From contig SVIN01000001.1 in the NCBI GenBank assembly GCA_015069495.1, positions 1 through 64,000 on the forward strand: a DNA stretch of 64,000 bases, read 5' to 3'. This DNA comes from Clostridiales bacterium. GTDB lineage: Bacteria; Bacillota; Clostridia; Christensenellales; Borkfalkiaceae. Of this stretch, positions 27,090-37,848 are shown one piece after another. The translations under genes were made by a program, and so were the position numbers. Under the pieces are notes generated by a model. That model searched no databases. It saw only the letters and a list, made by a program, of their open reading frames with translations, and was not told where the DNA came from. The number at the start of each line of letters is the position of its first letter. The stretch's first letter is position 1.

Positions 27090-30000
27090 TTATTCAGCTA
27101 TATAACCATAAACGATGGTTGCGTTCGAATTCTTGTACCAGTCAAGGTTCCACACGGATGCAGCTTGGTATGCAGTCTTCGGCGTGTTGATCGTCTGTTC
27201 AGCCGTCCAACCTTCAAATGCACCGCTGTAAACAACCGTAGCGTCAGCAATCGTGATGCTGTTTATCTTGCTGTTTGCAAATGCATAGTTACCGATGAAC
27301 AATACCGATTCAGGGATGACAACGTCGCCCAAGCTTTCGCAATTTGCAAATGCATAGTCACCGATGATTTCAACCGTGTTAGGAATCGTGATGTTCGCAA
27401 GCTTCGTACAGCCTTCGAACGAATACCAACCGATGTACGTTACGTTGCCAAGGAAGGTAACCGTTTCAAGGTTTGCACAACCCGTGAAGGTATGACCGTT
27501 GGGGTTCTGCATGATAGGACTCTTCTGCGTTGCGCCCGTCTGGTAAAGGTTGTTCGCGTCAGCAACGTAGGTATCCGCCAAGTTGTTCGGCGTACCAACC
27601 ACCGTCAAGCTTGCAGGAAGCGTAATCGAGGTCAAGCCCGCATAAGCGAACGCATAACCGCCGAGTTCGGTAACCGTTTCGGGAAGAGTGATATTCTTCA
27701 ACGAGGTACAGCCGTAGAACATGTAATCTTCCACAAACGTCATCTTGCTGGGCAAGGTTACGTTTTCAAGCGCGGTACAGCCTTCGAAGGTGTGCCCCGT
27801 CAATTTCGGATTTTCGCCAAGGAATACAACCGTCTTCAACGAAGTACAATTTGCAAATGCGTAGGAACGCTTTTGGTTCGAAACGCTACTGCTACCAGGT
27901 TCAGAAACATTAATGGTGGTACCAAATTCGGTCACGCTTGCAGGAATCGTAATGCTTTCAACGCCCGATTCAGCAAATGCGTAAATCTCAATCGTTTCCA
28001 AACCTTCAGGCAAGGTAACGCTGGTCAATCTCTTCGCGCCATAGAATACGCCCTCAGGGATGTTCTTCATGGTAGCGGGAAGGGTGACAGACTTCACGCC
28101 GGATTCTGCAAACGCATAAGTACCATAGCTGGTAATCTTTTCAGTAGCTTCAACGTCCAACAAAGCACATCCAGCGAATGCATACGACTGAACCGACGTT
28201 ACGTTGGTCATATCCACCGTTGTAAGAGCCGACGCGCCATCAAATGCATGCATCTGAATCGACGTTACGCCAGGCATAACAACCGTTTCAAGAGCCGTTG
28301 CACCTGCAAATGCATAAGAGCCGACGTCGGTAACCGTTTCAGGCAAGGTAATCTTCTTCAATGCAAGCATGTCTGCGAAGAAGTAGGAAGGAACACTCGT
28401 CCAGTTTGCCGTAACAACAACCTCGGTAATCGTGGTATTGCCAGCGAAAGGCGATACACCCGAAGCTGCCTTAAAGCTGTCATCCGTGATGTAAAGGACG
28501 CCGTCCGTTACTTGGTAAGCAGGCAATGCCAATACGATGTGACCGCTTGCTTTCTTGAGTGCGTTATCCTCAACCACAAACGCCGTATTTGCTTCATTTA
28601 CCGTGAACGAAACGATGTTGTTGCAGTAAGCAAATGCATTCTTGCTGATGCCCGTTACATTTGCAGGAATGGTCACTTCCGTCAAAGCCGTACCCATGAA
28701 GGCTTGCGCACCGATGGATGTCAAGGTGTCAGGCAATGTGAAATTCGTCAACGAAGTACAGTTTGCAAACGCACTTTCGCCGATGGTCTTCACCTTAGGG
28801 CATTCTACCTTGGTAAGGTTTTCGCAATCCATGAAGACTTCTTTGCCAATCGCAGACGTGGTAAGAGATACTTCTTCAAGACCAGAACCCTTAAATGCGG
28901 CATCGCCAAGAGCGGTGGAACTAGTAAACTTAGTAAAGTCGAAGGATTTAAGAGCCTTCGTACCTTCGAAGGTATTTTTCTTAAGCGAAGTAAGAGAACC
29001 AAACGTTACGCTTTCCAATCTTTCTGCACCTCTAAATGCATACGTACCCAACGTAGTAACCTTCGGCAACGAAATTTCTACGATGCCCGAATTTTGGAAT
29101 ACGTAATCACCCAAGGTCGTAAGTTTATCCGTGTTGTGAATCGTCGTCAAGTTGGAACATTCTGCAAACGCATACTTACCGATTTGTTTCATCCCCGTGG
29201 AAAGCGTCACTTCTTCAAGCGAGGTACATCCGTACAACACGTAGGAGTTTGCCGTAGAAGACCACGACGTGCCAGCACCCAAGAAGGTCATGGATTCAGA
29301 GAACTTAATCTTCTTCATGCTGGTACAATCACGGAATGCATAGTTCGCAACGCTGGTGACCGAGTCAGGAATGATGACGCCAGCCGTTTCATCGTCCGAC
29401 GTGCTGACAAGGCTGGAACAACCGTCAAACGTGTAACCCTTGATAGCAGACATATTGCTAGGCAATTTCACCGTTCTCAATTCGGTACAGCCAGCAAACA
29501 TATAGGTAGCCATCCCAGGATTTTCGTGCTTAAATTCAAAGCTCGTCAAACCGCTGTTTCTGAAGGCAGCTTGGCCGAATTCCTTCACACTTGCAGGAAC
29601 GTCAATCGTTTGAAGGGACGTACAGCCGTAGAACATAGTATAACCAAGTTTTTCAACACCTTCAGGTATGGTAACGCTTGCAAGCGACGTACAGTTATAG
29701 AAAATACCTGCACTGCCCGTCGCACCAGTAGACGTAAGGCTCTTGATTGTCAATTTGCTAGGCACTTTGATACTCGTTAAACCTGCGCCATAGAATGCGT
29801 AACTGTAAATCGTGGTCATGTCGTCATTGAGGGCTACGGTTTCAAGTGACGTACAGTTCGCGAACGCATAATAACCAAGCGTCGTAACACCCGCCATCTT
29901 GAGGTCGGACAATGCATAGCAGTAACGGAATGCATAACTACCAAGCTTGTTAACACTGTTCGGAAGTTCGATCTTACGAAGGGCATGACAGTTGTAGAAC

Positions 30001-33000
30001 GCGTAATCAGAAATCGTCGCACAAGTCGAAGTTTCAGGATTTTCGAAGATAACCTCTTCAAGGTTGATACATCCTTCAAATGCATTGAGACCAATGGTTT
30101 GCACCGATGCAGGGATGTAAAGTTTCTTAATATCTACTTGGTTTTTGAATGCGCCGTTGGTGATGGACGTTACGCCGTTTGCAATGCGGTATACGCCTTC
30201 GGCATCCGTTTCCGCAGCGCCGCTGAGGAATTGAATTGACGTCTTATCCGCATTGAATACCGTACTGCCTTCCACAGAAAGGTTTTCATTGGCAGGATCG
30301 ATGATAACCTGTTTCAACGAACCGCAACCCATGAAAGTGCCTACTGCGCTGACAACCGATTTGGAAAGTTCCACTTTCGTGATATCCGTACAGTATTGGA
30401 ACAAGGACGCGCCCAACGCGATACCATTCGCATCGGTGCTTTCGGGAATCTTCAATTCCGTAATACCGCATTGACGGAATGCAAATTGCTTGATTTCCTT
30501 CAAAGCAGAACCAGCCTGGAAGGTGATACTGTTGCAGTTTGTTGTATAAGCAAATGCATATTCACCAATGCTGGTCACCGTTGCAGGAACCACAAAGCTG
30601 GTGATAGCCGTGTTTGCAAATGCGTAGTTGCCGATGGTTGCCAACTTGCTGTTGCCTGCAAAGTTGATTTCCGTAAGGGACGTACAGTTTTGGAATGCAT
30701 AGTTACCGATGGACGTTACGTTTTCAGGGATGGTAATCGAGGTGATATCCCTGCCCTTGAACGCGTAAGCACCAATCGCCTTTGTTCTCGAAGGCAAGTT
30801 CCATTCGCAATCAGCAGGAAGGTAAGCAAACATGTAGGTACCAATGGTCAATCCATAATCCGCAGGATCCTGCCCTTCGCCAACGTCTGCAATCACCAAT
30901 TTCTTAAGGTTTTTACAACCGCTAGTTTTATTGAAGATATCGGCATTGATGGTCGTAACCGACAAAGGAAGATACAATTCTTCCAAAGACGTAAGGCCTA
31001 CAAATGCATAGTTGTTAATCGTCTTAACACGTTCAGGCAATCTAAGTACCTTTAACCCAGTCAAGCCAGACAAACCAACCGACGTACCTTGGTAACCGCC
31101 GCTAGAGGATTGCCCAGGGATCTTCAATTCTGCACCTGCGCCTTCTTCAAAGATAAGCTCTGTCAACGACGAACAACCCTTGAATGCGTTTGCTTTAATT
31201 TCCGTTACCGACTTAGGAATGAACAAGTATTCCAAAGAAGTACAGCCAGCAAACATGTTTGCCGTAATGGTTGCGATACCGTAACCCAAGGTTACTCTCT
31301 TAAGATTTGCCGCACCTGCAAATGCATTCGTCTGAATGGTAAGACCGCTCGTGGTTGTACCTTCAGGCGCTGCAGCGAAAGCAAGTTCTTGGATATCGCT
31401 GTTGCCGTTGAATGCGTATGCATAAATAATAGAAACAGTGTAAGGAACGGTGAATTTACCATTGAGGGATTCATCAAACTTATACTTTCTAGGACAATAT
31501 ATAAGCGCGTTAGGCACACCGCCTTCATGCGCATACAATGCGCCATTTTCCGTCATATACGTTGCGTGGCCATCTGCAACCGTAATCGATTCCAAGTTAG
31601 TACAGCCGTTGAGCATCGTCAACCCATCCGTCGTCGAAACACCCAAATCTGTCAAGGTGGTAGGAATCTTAATCGAGGTCATCTTCGAACAGTTTTGAAG
31701 CGCACCTGCACCGATGGTCGTTACACCTTCGGGAATTACAAATTCACCGCTGATACCACTCTTCATGAATGCGCTTGCGCCAATCGTCTTCGTGTACGAA
31801 GGCAATACAAGCGTAGCAAGTTGCGAGCAGTTTTCAAATGCGCTATCCGCAATTGCCAAACCAGTATTTTCAGGCGCACCTGCGGGTTTTTCCCTGAAGA
31901 TAACCTGCTTAAGCGAGCTACAGCCCTTGAATGCGCCTTCGCCAATCGAGGTCATGCTGTAAGGAATCGAAATTTCCGTGAAAGGCTTACCAGCAAATGC
32001 ATTACTGCTGATGCTGAGAACCCCGTCGGGGATGTTGTAGGTCGTGCTCGTTTTCGAATCGGGATAATAAAGGATTTGCGTTACGTCTTTATCGTAAAGG
32101 ACGTCATCGATTACTTTCATGTAATCACTTTCGCCGTTTTCGTAGAATATTACTTCTTCAAGCATCGTACCAAATGCACCGATGTTGAATGCAGGCGTGC
32201 ACTTTGCAACCTTTACGGTAGTGATGGTATACGCGCCCGTATCTGCATTCTTAAACGCACCGTCTGCCAATGCAAAGCTTGCGTCACCCGACTTGATGGT
32301 AACTTCTTCCAATTCAATTTTACCAAATGCATACTGACCGACAGAACCCGTGTTGCCAGGCAATTCAAGAGAAGTCAATCTCGTACCGTAGAATGCTCTC
32401 GCGCCGATATTAAGCGTGCCGTCGCCAACAGTGCCTTTGAACGTCAACGTTTCCAAACCAATACAATCTTCAAACGCACTGTCTTCGATGGTGGTTACGC
32501 TTGCAGGGATGATAACAGACTTAATAGCTACGTTGGGATCAGTGGTCGAGTATCCATAACCCTCAATATCAATGTATACACCGAATGCATTCGTTTTAAT
32601 CGTCTTCGTACCATTGGGGATTTCTACTACGTCATCGATACCGCGAGGGCAGTACAACAAGGTGGTACCGTCCGCATTAAATAACATGTTGTAGCTTGTG
32701 GTGGTCGAATTAGCAGGTTTCGAGCTGTAATATTTGTTGCCTTCGGAAACCGTAATCGATTTCAATTCTTCAACCTGACGGAACATGAGGTTAAAGCTTG
32801 AAACCTGACCCATACGCGCGGGAATATTGAAGGATGCAATGTCTGACAATGCAAACAAATTTTCCCCAACAATAAGTTCGCTTGCACCTTCACCGTCTTC
32901 GAAGATAACTTCCATACCCTTAGCACCTTGGAATGCGTTGTCACCGATTTTTTGAACGGTAACGGGTACGATAATCTTATTGAAGTTCTTGTACATTCTG

Positions 33001-35741
33001 AACAAGTACGGTGCGATATCCGTAACTTCTGCAGGGATGGTATACTCACCCGTCTTCGTTACAGGGACAAAGGACAATTCCTTCGCGCCAGTTTCGTATA
33101 CACGAACGAGCGCACCGTCGATAGACATGTAATTCTTCTGATAATTGCCGTCCATCGAAGCGCTTGCATCGTAAACGTTGATTTCTTCCAAGTTAGAGCA
33201 ATTATAGAATGCAGAACCAGTACCCGAATATGCACCTTCCAAACCAAGGTAGATAAGTTCAATGCTGTCGGGAATGTTCATCTTCTTAAGGTTTGTATAG
33301 CTCGCAAATGCACCTGATTCAATCCAAGCAACGGGTTTGCCCTTGTACATTGCAGGGATGGTAATTTCGCTAAGCGCATTAAAATCTGCACCTGCCGAAA
33401 TGCTGTACCCAGCCTGACCGCCAGCCGTGGTAATTTCGTTGTATTTGAACGCTTCTAAAATGGATGCGTAAAGCGTAACATTTTCAGCGTTACCCCACGT
33501 AGAAAGGCTGTTACCAACTTCGTCGGTGTATTTAACACCTTGACCGTTCTTTTCCGTGAACCAACCGAAGAACGTCTTACCTTCTTCTTCATATTTTTCA
33601 GCGGAGTAAGGCGATGCAATCGTGTAAGACTGACCATACGTAACTTGCATCGAACTTTCTTTTTCGTCACCAGTTGCAAGGTCAACGTATTTGCAGGTAA
33701 TCGTATAGGTGTTTGCATCCCATTGAGCGTATACAGTAATGTCTTCAGTAACGCCCGCCAATACAAAGTTTTCAGGCAATTGCGCACCGTTTTCTTCCGC
33801 GCTAAACCAACCCTTGAAGGTATAACCAGGGGTTTCAAGGTTCGAATCCAACGTCACGCTGTCACCGTTTGCCAAGTATACAGGCGCATTCGTATCCGCG
33901 TAAACACCATAATTGAAGTTAACTTTATAAGCCGTTACCGTCGTTTCAACCCATTCGGATGCTTTGTCTGCGTTATCGATAACTCTTACCTTAATAACGT
34001 GTTCACCGCTCTGCGTGAAGGTGATTGCCGATTCTTCAACGTCACCTGCTACGGAGATGATATCACCGTTGTTTACCTGAACTTCATATGCTTTTGCGTT
34101 AAGTACGGGTTGCCAAGCAACTTTACCGTTGCTATATACAAGCGAGTCAGACATTACGCCGAAACCAATTTGTACTGCATCCGAGTAAATCGAATCTGCG
34201 TCTGCCGTTGCACCAGTTACTTTTACCGATACCGAACAACTCGTTGCATCTTCCGCAATGTTGTCTGCCGTGAAGATATCGAAAGATTCGCCCGTAACGG
34301 TGTATTCTTTATTGTCGATTTTTACAACGTAACCCGTTGCGCCGTCTACTGCATTCCAAACAATGCTCGAACCAACCAATTTGATACCGGTAGGTACGGG
34401 CAAGGAAGTTTTCGTCATTGCCAATTCAGTAGCCGCAGGAGAGTTGTAACCAAACGTAACGGGAACAACCGAAATCGTGAGCGCACCCGTCAAGTTTTTA
34501 ACGCTGATGCTGTTGGTGTTCGTCGTCGTGGTTTCCCCATTGATGGTTACGCTGTAGCTTGCAGCCTCTTCAACAGCATCCCAAGTGAACGAAGCCGTAG
34601 CCGCATCATATGCCAAACCGCTTACCGCGTCAAGAGTTTTCAAAACGACAAATTCGGTCGCGTCGCTCGTCATGTAGCCGTCTGCTACTGCTTTTACGGT
34701 GAATTTGATACCAGAAGATTTCATTGCGCAGTTTGCGAAATCGTATGCATTCGTCGTAACGACTTCTTCAATGTGCGTATGAGCAGCGTCACCGCATTCA
34801 AGGGATACAAGGTAGGACGTTGCGTTGGGTACTGCTGTCCACGTCAAAATAGTGCCTTCAGACGCATAACCGCTAACCTTTGCCAACGCTTTATTCTTGC
34901 AATATGCTTTCCCAGTATTGCCGTTTAAGGTTACTTCTACCGTGTAGTTACCTTCCGCCGCGCTTGCAAAATCGAACGTGTAGGAAGATTGCGAAGTAAC
35001 CGTCTTTGCAACCTCACTACCGTCTTCTGCAAGCACTTTTACAGAGTATTGGTTGTTTGCACCCTTTGCCGTCCAGGAAATGGTGTTGCCGTTAATCGAT
35101 ACGTTGGGCGCATTGCTTTCCCACACTGCGTACAACGTGACGTCTTCTGCGATTTCCGTGCCGTCTTCGAACTTTGCCGTTACCTTTGCAGCATCGTTGT
35201 AATCACTCTTCCACCAACCTGCAAACGTTGCTCCGTCTTTGGTAGGAGTAGGAAGTTGATATACCGCGCCGTTTACCGTGGTCGCGGTTGCATATACGTT
35301 GCCATCTACAACGTAGTTTACGTTGTAAACTGCAGCGTCAGCTTCTACTTGTACAAACTTTGCGTAAACCGTCGTATCCGCTTTGATTGCCGTCGTACCG
35401 AACGCAAAAGGCGTCGTGTAGGTCTTGTTCATGTACCAACCTACGAATACATAACCGTCTTTCGCAGGGTTCGTGGCAGGTTTTGCAACGGTTTCGCCCT
35501 CTTCAACCGTCACGGAGTCAATAGCACTGCCGCCGTCTACGTCAAACGTAACGGTGTAATACTTTGTAACTTCGCTCGTGCTGTCATCACTAGCCGAAAC
35601 AGAGCTGTCGTTGTTCGTACTGCTGCTGTCCTTGTTTCTGTTGCAGCTGGCTGCACCTGCGGTACAACCAACCATGATCAAACTTGTCATGAGTAAAGAT
35701 AAATTGCGTTTTTTATTTTTCATCATGTCCACAAATTTCAT
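27090..35741 (-). CDS. Giant BspA-type LRR surface lipoprotein with B-repeats and Fn3-like domains
   Basis: The 2883-residue protein starts at an ATG with AGGAGG eight bases upstream. Its signal peptide (KRNLSLLMTSLIMVGC) has two Cys that could be the lipid site (MVGC or AASC), followed by a Ser/Asp/Asn linker. B-repeats occupy ~60-205 (GYVFVGWYMNK, ATFAGWWKSD). About five Fn3-like modules follow (~205-620; ILTWTAVPNATSYLVSL, IVWNAVDGATGYVVKI), then two more B-repeats (~620-770; GYTFKGWFSAEENG, KTFFGWFTEKNG). From ~775 to ~2860 lies an almost unbroken series of LRR_5 units (IPASVTTIEDSAFEDCIGLETL type), interrupted by short non-repeat loops. There is no sortase signal or C-terminal helix. It is likely a long surface adhesin or polymer-binding protein. 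Unlike the other surface genes it stands alone between its own promoter and terminator. Confidence 0.88.
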   Translation of the reverse strand: MKFVDMMKNKKRNLSLLMTSLIMVGCTAGAASCNRNKDSSSTNNDSSVSASDDSTSEVTKYYTVTFDVDGGSAIDSVTVEEGETVAKPATNPAKDGYVFVGWYMNKTYTTPFAFGTTAIKADTTVYAKFVQVEADAAVYNVNYVVDGNVYATATTVNGAVYQLPTPTKDGATFAGWWKSDYNDAAKVTAKFEDGTEIAEDVTLYAVWESNAPNVSINGNTISWTAKGANNQYSVKVLAEDGSEVAKTVTSQSSYTFDFASAAEGNYTVEVTLNGNTGKAYCKNKALAKVSGYASEGTILTWTAVPNATSYLVSLECGDAAHTHIEEVVTTNAYDFANCAMKSSGIKFTVKAVADGYMTSDATEFVVLKTLDAVSGLAYDAATASFTWDAVEEAASYSVTINGETTTTNTNSISVKNLTGALTISVVPVTFGYNSPAATELAMTKTSLPVPTGIKLVGSSIVWNAVDGATGYVVKIDNKEYTVTGESFDIFTADNIAEDATSCSVSVKVTGATADADSIYSDAVQIGFGVMSDSLVYSNGKVAWQPVLNAKAYEVQVNNGDIISVAGDVEESAITFTQSGEHVIKVRVIDNADKASEWVETTVTAYKVNFNYGVYADTNAPVYLANGDSVTLDSNLETPGYTFKGWFSAEENGAQLPENFVLAGVTEDITVYAQWDANTYTITCKYVDLATGDEKESSMQVTYGQSYTIASPYSAEKYEEEGKTFFGWFTEKNGQGVKYTDEVGNSLSTWGNAENVTLYASILEAFKYNEITTAGGQAGYSISAGADFNALSEITIPAMYKGKPVAWIESGAFASYTNLKKMNIPDSIELIYLGLEGAYSGTGSAFYNCSNLEEINVYDASASMDGNYQKNYMSIDGALVRVYETGAKELSFVPVTKTGEYTIPAEVTDIAPYLFRMYKNFNKIIVPVTVQKIGDNAFQGAKGMEVIFEDGEGASELIVGENLFALSDIASFNIPARMGQVSSFNLMFRQVEELKSITVSEGNKYYSSKPANSTTTSYNMLFNADGTTLLYCPRGIDDVVEIPNGTKTIKTNAFGVYIDIEGYGYSTTDPNVAIKSVIIPASVTTIEDSAFEDCIGLETLTFKGTVGDGTLNIGARAFYGTRLTSLELPGNTGSVGQYAFGKIELEEVTIKSGDASFALADGAFKNADTGAYTITTVKVAKCTPAFNIGAFGTMLEEVIFYENGESDYMKVIDDVLYDKDVTQILYYPDSKTSTTYNIPDGVLSISSNAFAGKPFTEISIPYSMTSIGEGAFKGCSSLKQVIFREKPAGAPENTGLAIADSAFENCSQLATLVLPSYTKTIGASAFMKSGISGEFVIPEGVTTIGAGALQNCSKMTSIKIPTTLTDLGVSTTDGLTMLNGCTNLESITVADGHATYMTENGALYAHEGGVPNALIYCPRKYKFDESLNGKFTVPYTVSIIYAYAFNGNSDIQELAFAAAPEGTTTSGLTIQTNAFAGAANLKRVTLGYGIATITANMFAGCTSLEYLFIPKSVTEIKANAFKGCSSLTELIFEEGAGAELKIPGQSSSGGYQGTSVGLSGLTGLKVLRLPERVKTINNYAFVGLTSLEELYLPLSVTTINADIFNKTSGCKNLKKLVIADVGEGQDPADYGLTIGTYMFAYLPADCEWNLPSRTKAIGAYAFKGRDITSITIPENVTSIGNYAFQNCTSLTEINFAGNSKLATIGNYAFANTAITSFVVPATVTSIGEYAFAYTTNCNSITFQAGSALKEIKQFAFRQCGITELKIPESTDANGIALGASLFQYCTDITKVELSKSVVSAVGTFMGCGSLKQVIIDPANENLSVEGSTVFNADKTSIQFLSGAAETDAEGVYRIANGVTSITNGAFKNQVDIKKLYIPASVQTIGLNAFEGCINLEEVIFENPETSTCATISDYAFYNCHALRKIELPNSVNKLGSYAFRYCYALSDLKMAGVTTLGYYAFANCTSLETVALNDDMTTIYSYAFYGAGLTSIKVPSKLTIKSLTSTGATGSAGIFYNCTSLASVTIPEGVEKLGYTMFYGCTSLQTIDVPASVKEFGQAAFRNSGLTSFEFKHENPGMATYMFAGCTELRTVKLPSNMSAIKGYTFDGCSSLVSTSDDETAGVIIPDSVTSVANYAFRDCTSMKKIKFSESMTFLGAGTSWSSTANSYVLYGCTSLEEVTLSTGMKQIGKYAFAECSNLTTIHNTDKLTTLGDYVFQNSGIVEISLPKVTTLGTYAFRGAERLESVTFGSLTSLKKNTFEGTKALKSFDFTKFTSSTALGDAAFKGSGLEEVSLTTSAIGKEVFMDCENLTKVECPKVKTIGESAFANCTSLTNFTLPDTLTSIGAQAFMGTALTEVTIPANVTGISKNAFAYCNNIVSFTVNEANTAFVVEDNALKKASGHIVLALPAYQVTDGVLYITDDSFKAASGVSPFAGNTTITEVVVTANWTSVPSYFFADMLALKKITLPETVTDVGSYAFAGATALETVVMPGVTSIQMHAFDGASALTTVDMTNVTSVQSYAFAGCALLDVEATEKITSYGTYAFAESGVKSVTLPATMKNIPEGVFYGAKRLTSVTLPEGLETIEIYAFAESGVESITIPASVTEFGTTINVSEPGSSSVSNQKRSYAFANCTSLKTVVFLGENPKLTGHTFEGCTALENVTLPSKMTFVEDYMFYGCTSLKNITLPETVTELGGYAFAYAGLTSITLPASLTVVGTPNNLADTYVADANNLYQTGATQKSPIMQNPNGHTFTGCANLETVTFLGNVTYIGWYSFEGCTKLANITIPNTVEIIGDYAFANCESLGDVVIPESVLFIGNYAFANSKINSITIADATVVYSGAFEGWTAEQTINTPKTAYQAASVWNLDWYKNSNATIVYGYIAE

Positions 35742-35890
35742 CAGTATATCCTCCTAAAAAAAATTAAACTAATTTATAAAAACATGTATATTTGACAATG
35801 CTGACGCGCTGTGAGAAATTTCCCTTTCCCTGCAACGCTCTTCTCGAATTTTTTTCCAAGTGGAGCATTGTAATTGTATGTTTTGTTTAC
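35742..35890 (-). promoter_or_regulatory. Long possibly structured leader of the 2883-residue LRR gene
   Basis: The predicted transcript has ~130-140 untranslated bases. Near its start lies ACAATGCT and near its middle AGCATTGT, perfect complements that could close a ~75-base domain. I could not match it to a known riboswitch class, so a regulatory function is only a possibility. Confidence 0.3.
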
Positions 35891-35918
35891 TTTATAATAT
35901 AATACCGCTTTCTGTCAA
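35891..35918 (-). promoter_or_regulatory. Sigma-A promoter of the 2883-residue LRR gene
   Basis: On the minus strand TTGACA, 16 bases and TATAAA are found, with a second overlapping TATTATA series. This is among the best promoters in the window. Confidence 0.75.
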
Positions 35919-36254
35919 GCGATTTTGCGAGTTTTTTTGTATCTTTTTTTGCATGATTGCAATCAAAAAAATCGATTGACAAAAAATATTTAATCAAAAT
36001 TTTCATGAAATGAAAAACAAAAATGATATTTCCGTCTGCGGAGTTTTTCCACATATATATTTTATTATGTTTAGAAAACACCTCTTTTTTACTCTTAAAG
36101 TTGGTATTTTTATTAAATTCAAAAACATAATTTACCATATTTATAGGATAAATTGTTGCAATTCTTATAAACAATTATGCCAAAAATTATCATACTTATA
36201 GGCAAAATTTACTAAAAAAATTTTTACACAGAAAAAAGTTTTATAATAAAGGTA
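35919..36254. other. AT-rich intergenic stretch, no gene recognised
   Basis: The two overlapping ORFs listed here (35887-36174 minus, 36010-36201 plus) are made of Phe/Ile/Lys/Asn-rich frames in very AT-rich DNA, have no good ribosome site, and are not believed. Confidence 0.5.
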
Positions 36255-36309
36255 TAAAAAAATACAACCGCCCCATCGTAATAAAATACGTAAGACGGTT
36301 GTTTTTTGT
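36255..36309 (-). terminator. Terminator downstream of the rRNA methyltransferase gene (possibly bidirectional)
   Basis: ACAACCG and CGGTTGT enclose a loop with an inner CGTA/TACG pairing. A/T runs on both sides allow termination on either strand; on the minus strand it follows the methyltransferase gene. Confidence 0.65.
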
Positions 36310-36396
36310 TATGATTTTTTTGCTCTTCTTATTGATTTTTCCTTTGCGGCTGATTACAACTTCCCTTGCCCGCAATGGCAACCTTAGTTGTTGAAA

Positions 36397-37824
36397 CTAT
36401 TGTTTGCAAAGACAAACAATAGTCTCCACATGTTTGGTCTGCGGGAACATGTCATAAGGCTGAATGCGTTCTATCGCATAATAGCCAGGCAAGATTTCCC
36501 CGTCCGCTACATTTTCATAGGCAGGATTTTTCGCCAATTCCCCCGATTCGTTTTCTATCAATCTACCCGTCAAAATCCCCAAATCGCGGGCGAGCGTCGC
36601 AGGATTACAGCTAATCAAGGTCATTTTTTCAATACCGCTGGCAAGCAACGCTTTTACCACACTGCGCGCAATCCCTGCGCGGGGCGGGTCAAGAATGAGA
36701 CGAACTTTTTCCCCTTTCTCTTTTTCCATCACGGCTGTCAAATGCTCTTCCACGTAACCGCAGATATTGGTCATATTAGTCAATTCGTTTTTCACCTTTA
36801 ACGAATCCGCACAACGAGAGGCTTCGGGTTCTAACTCAATACCATATACTCGTTTTGCTTTTTTGGCAATCATAGCAGTCAATAACCCGCCGCCCGAATA
36901 GGCGTCGATAACCACTTCGTCACCATCCTCGCAAACCGTCTTCAACGCATCCTTGTATAATTTCGCACGCACGTTTTCGTTGACTTGTAAAAAGGTCATT
37001 GGCCCCGCTTCATACGCAATCCCGCCTTCCTTGGCTTCAAAGACTCCTTCACCATGCACCAATTGAAATTCTTTACCCATAATCACGTTGGTATCTTGGT
37101 CGTTGAAATTGAGGTAGAGGGAAAATTCGCGTAAAACTTCCGTCAGCATACCAATTAAATAAGGTAAGTTGGGCAAACCGCGTTTCGCCGTAACCAACGT
37201 CACGATGTATTTATCGCCGATTTCCCGTGCAACAATATGACGGAGTGAACCCGTTTTTGTTTCCTCGTTATAACCTTTCACTGCGCATTCGGTCATATAC
37301 CGTTTGATAACGGCAATCAATTTTTCCGACCATTCGGGGTGAATCGCGCATGCCGTGATCGGTACGATGCGATGGCTGTGTTCGGCGTAGAACCCAATCA
37401 CGTTGTCACCGTTTTTGTCTACCCCGACAGGGATTTGCAATTTATTTCGGTAGGCGTAGGGAGCATCACTCTTGATTGCAATGGGCACCGATACGTTCAA
37501 TCCGCCGATTTTACGTAAAGCATCTTTCACAACGGTTGCCTTATGGCTAAGCTGAGCGGCATACTCCAAATGTTGCAAACAACACCCCCCGCAACGTGAA
37601 AATACGGGGCATTTCGGGCGCACGCGTTCTTCGGCAGGCGTGAGAATTTCTTCCACTTTACCATAGCCGATATTACCCTTGATCTTTAATACCTTGAAAC
37701 AAACCTTTTCTCCAGGCAAACACGCCGGCACGAAAAAGGTGATTCCTTCATGCTTAATGATGCCTTCGCCGTTGGAACCTATCCCATCTGTCATCGCGCA
37801 AATGATATCATTTTTCTCAATCAT
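36397..37824 (-). CDS. rlmD: 23S rRNA (uracil-C5) methyltransferase, RlmD/RlmCD (RumA) family
   Basis: The 475-residue enzyme transfers a methyl group from S-adenosylmethionine to a uracil in 23S rRNA. An N-terminal TRAM domain (~1-60) binds RNA. The Fe-S cluster cysteines appear in CPVFSRCGGCCLQHL with the fourth in ACAIHPEW. The SAM-binding motif is IDAYSGGGLLTAMIA, and LDPPRAG and the catalytic ISCNPATLARDL are present. Gram-positive members often modify two positions (RlmCD); one enzyme is seen here. It is 24 bp downstream of a membrane protein gene and probably ends the operon that begins with the four-helix-bundle gene. Confidence 0.92.
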   Translation of the reverse strand: MIEKNDIICAMTDGIGSNGEGIIKHEGITFFVPACLPGEKVCFKVLKIKGNIGYGKVEEILTPAEERVRPKCPVFSRCGGCCLQHLEYAAQLSHKATVVKDALRKIGGLNVSVPIAIKSDAPYAYRNKLQIPVGVDKNGDNVIGFYAEHSHRIVPITACAIHPEWSEKLIAVIKRYMTECAVKGYNEETKTGSLRHIVAREIGDKYIVTLVTAKRGLPNLPYLIGMLTEVLREFSLYLNFNDQDTNVIMGKEFQLVHGEGVFEAKEGGIAYEAGPMTFLQVNENVRAKLYKDALKTVCEDGDEVVIDAYSGGGLLTAMIAKKAKRVYGIELEPEASRCADSLKVKNELTNMTNICGYVEEHLTAVMEKEKGEKVRLILDPPRAGIARSVVKALLASGIEKMTLISCNPATLARDLGILTGRLIENESGELAKNPAYENVADGEILPGYYAIERIQPYDMFPQTKHVETIVCLCKQ

Positions 37825-37848
37825 AACCCCTCCTTATCTTATTTTCAC

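Noticed and set aside
27000-29780. 926-codon plus-strand frame over the LRR lipoprotein
   Set aside because: Repeated KCI/ECI patterns are the reverse reading of LRR units; there is no ribosome site, and the terminator of the real gene lies inside it. The same holds for the frames at 11722-13698, 31089-32684 and 33540-34928.
35887-36201. Small ORFs in the AT-rich gap
   Set aside because: Biased composition, no ribosome site, and overlapping the promoter of the giant LRR gene.
36255-36309. tRNA or small RNA
   Set aside because: The pairings make one stem with a small inner stem and T-runs, which fits a terminator. No cloverleaf or CCA-type end is seen; no tRNA was recognised anywhere in the window.
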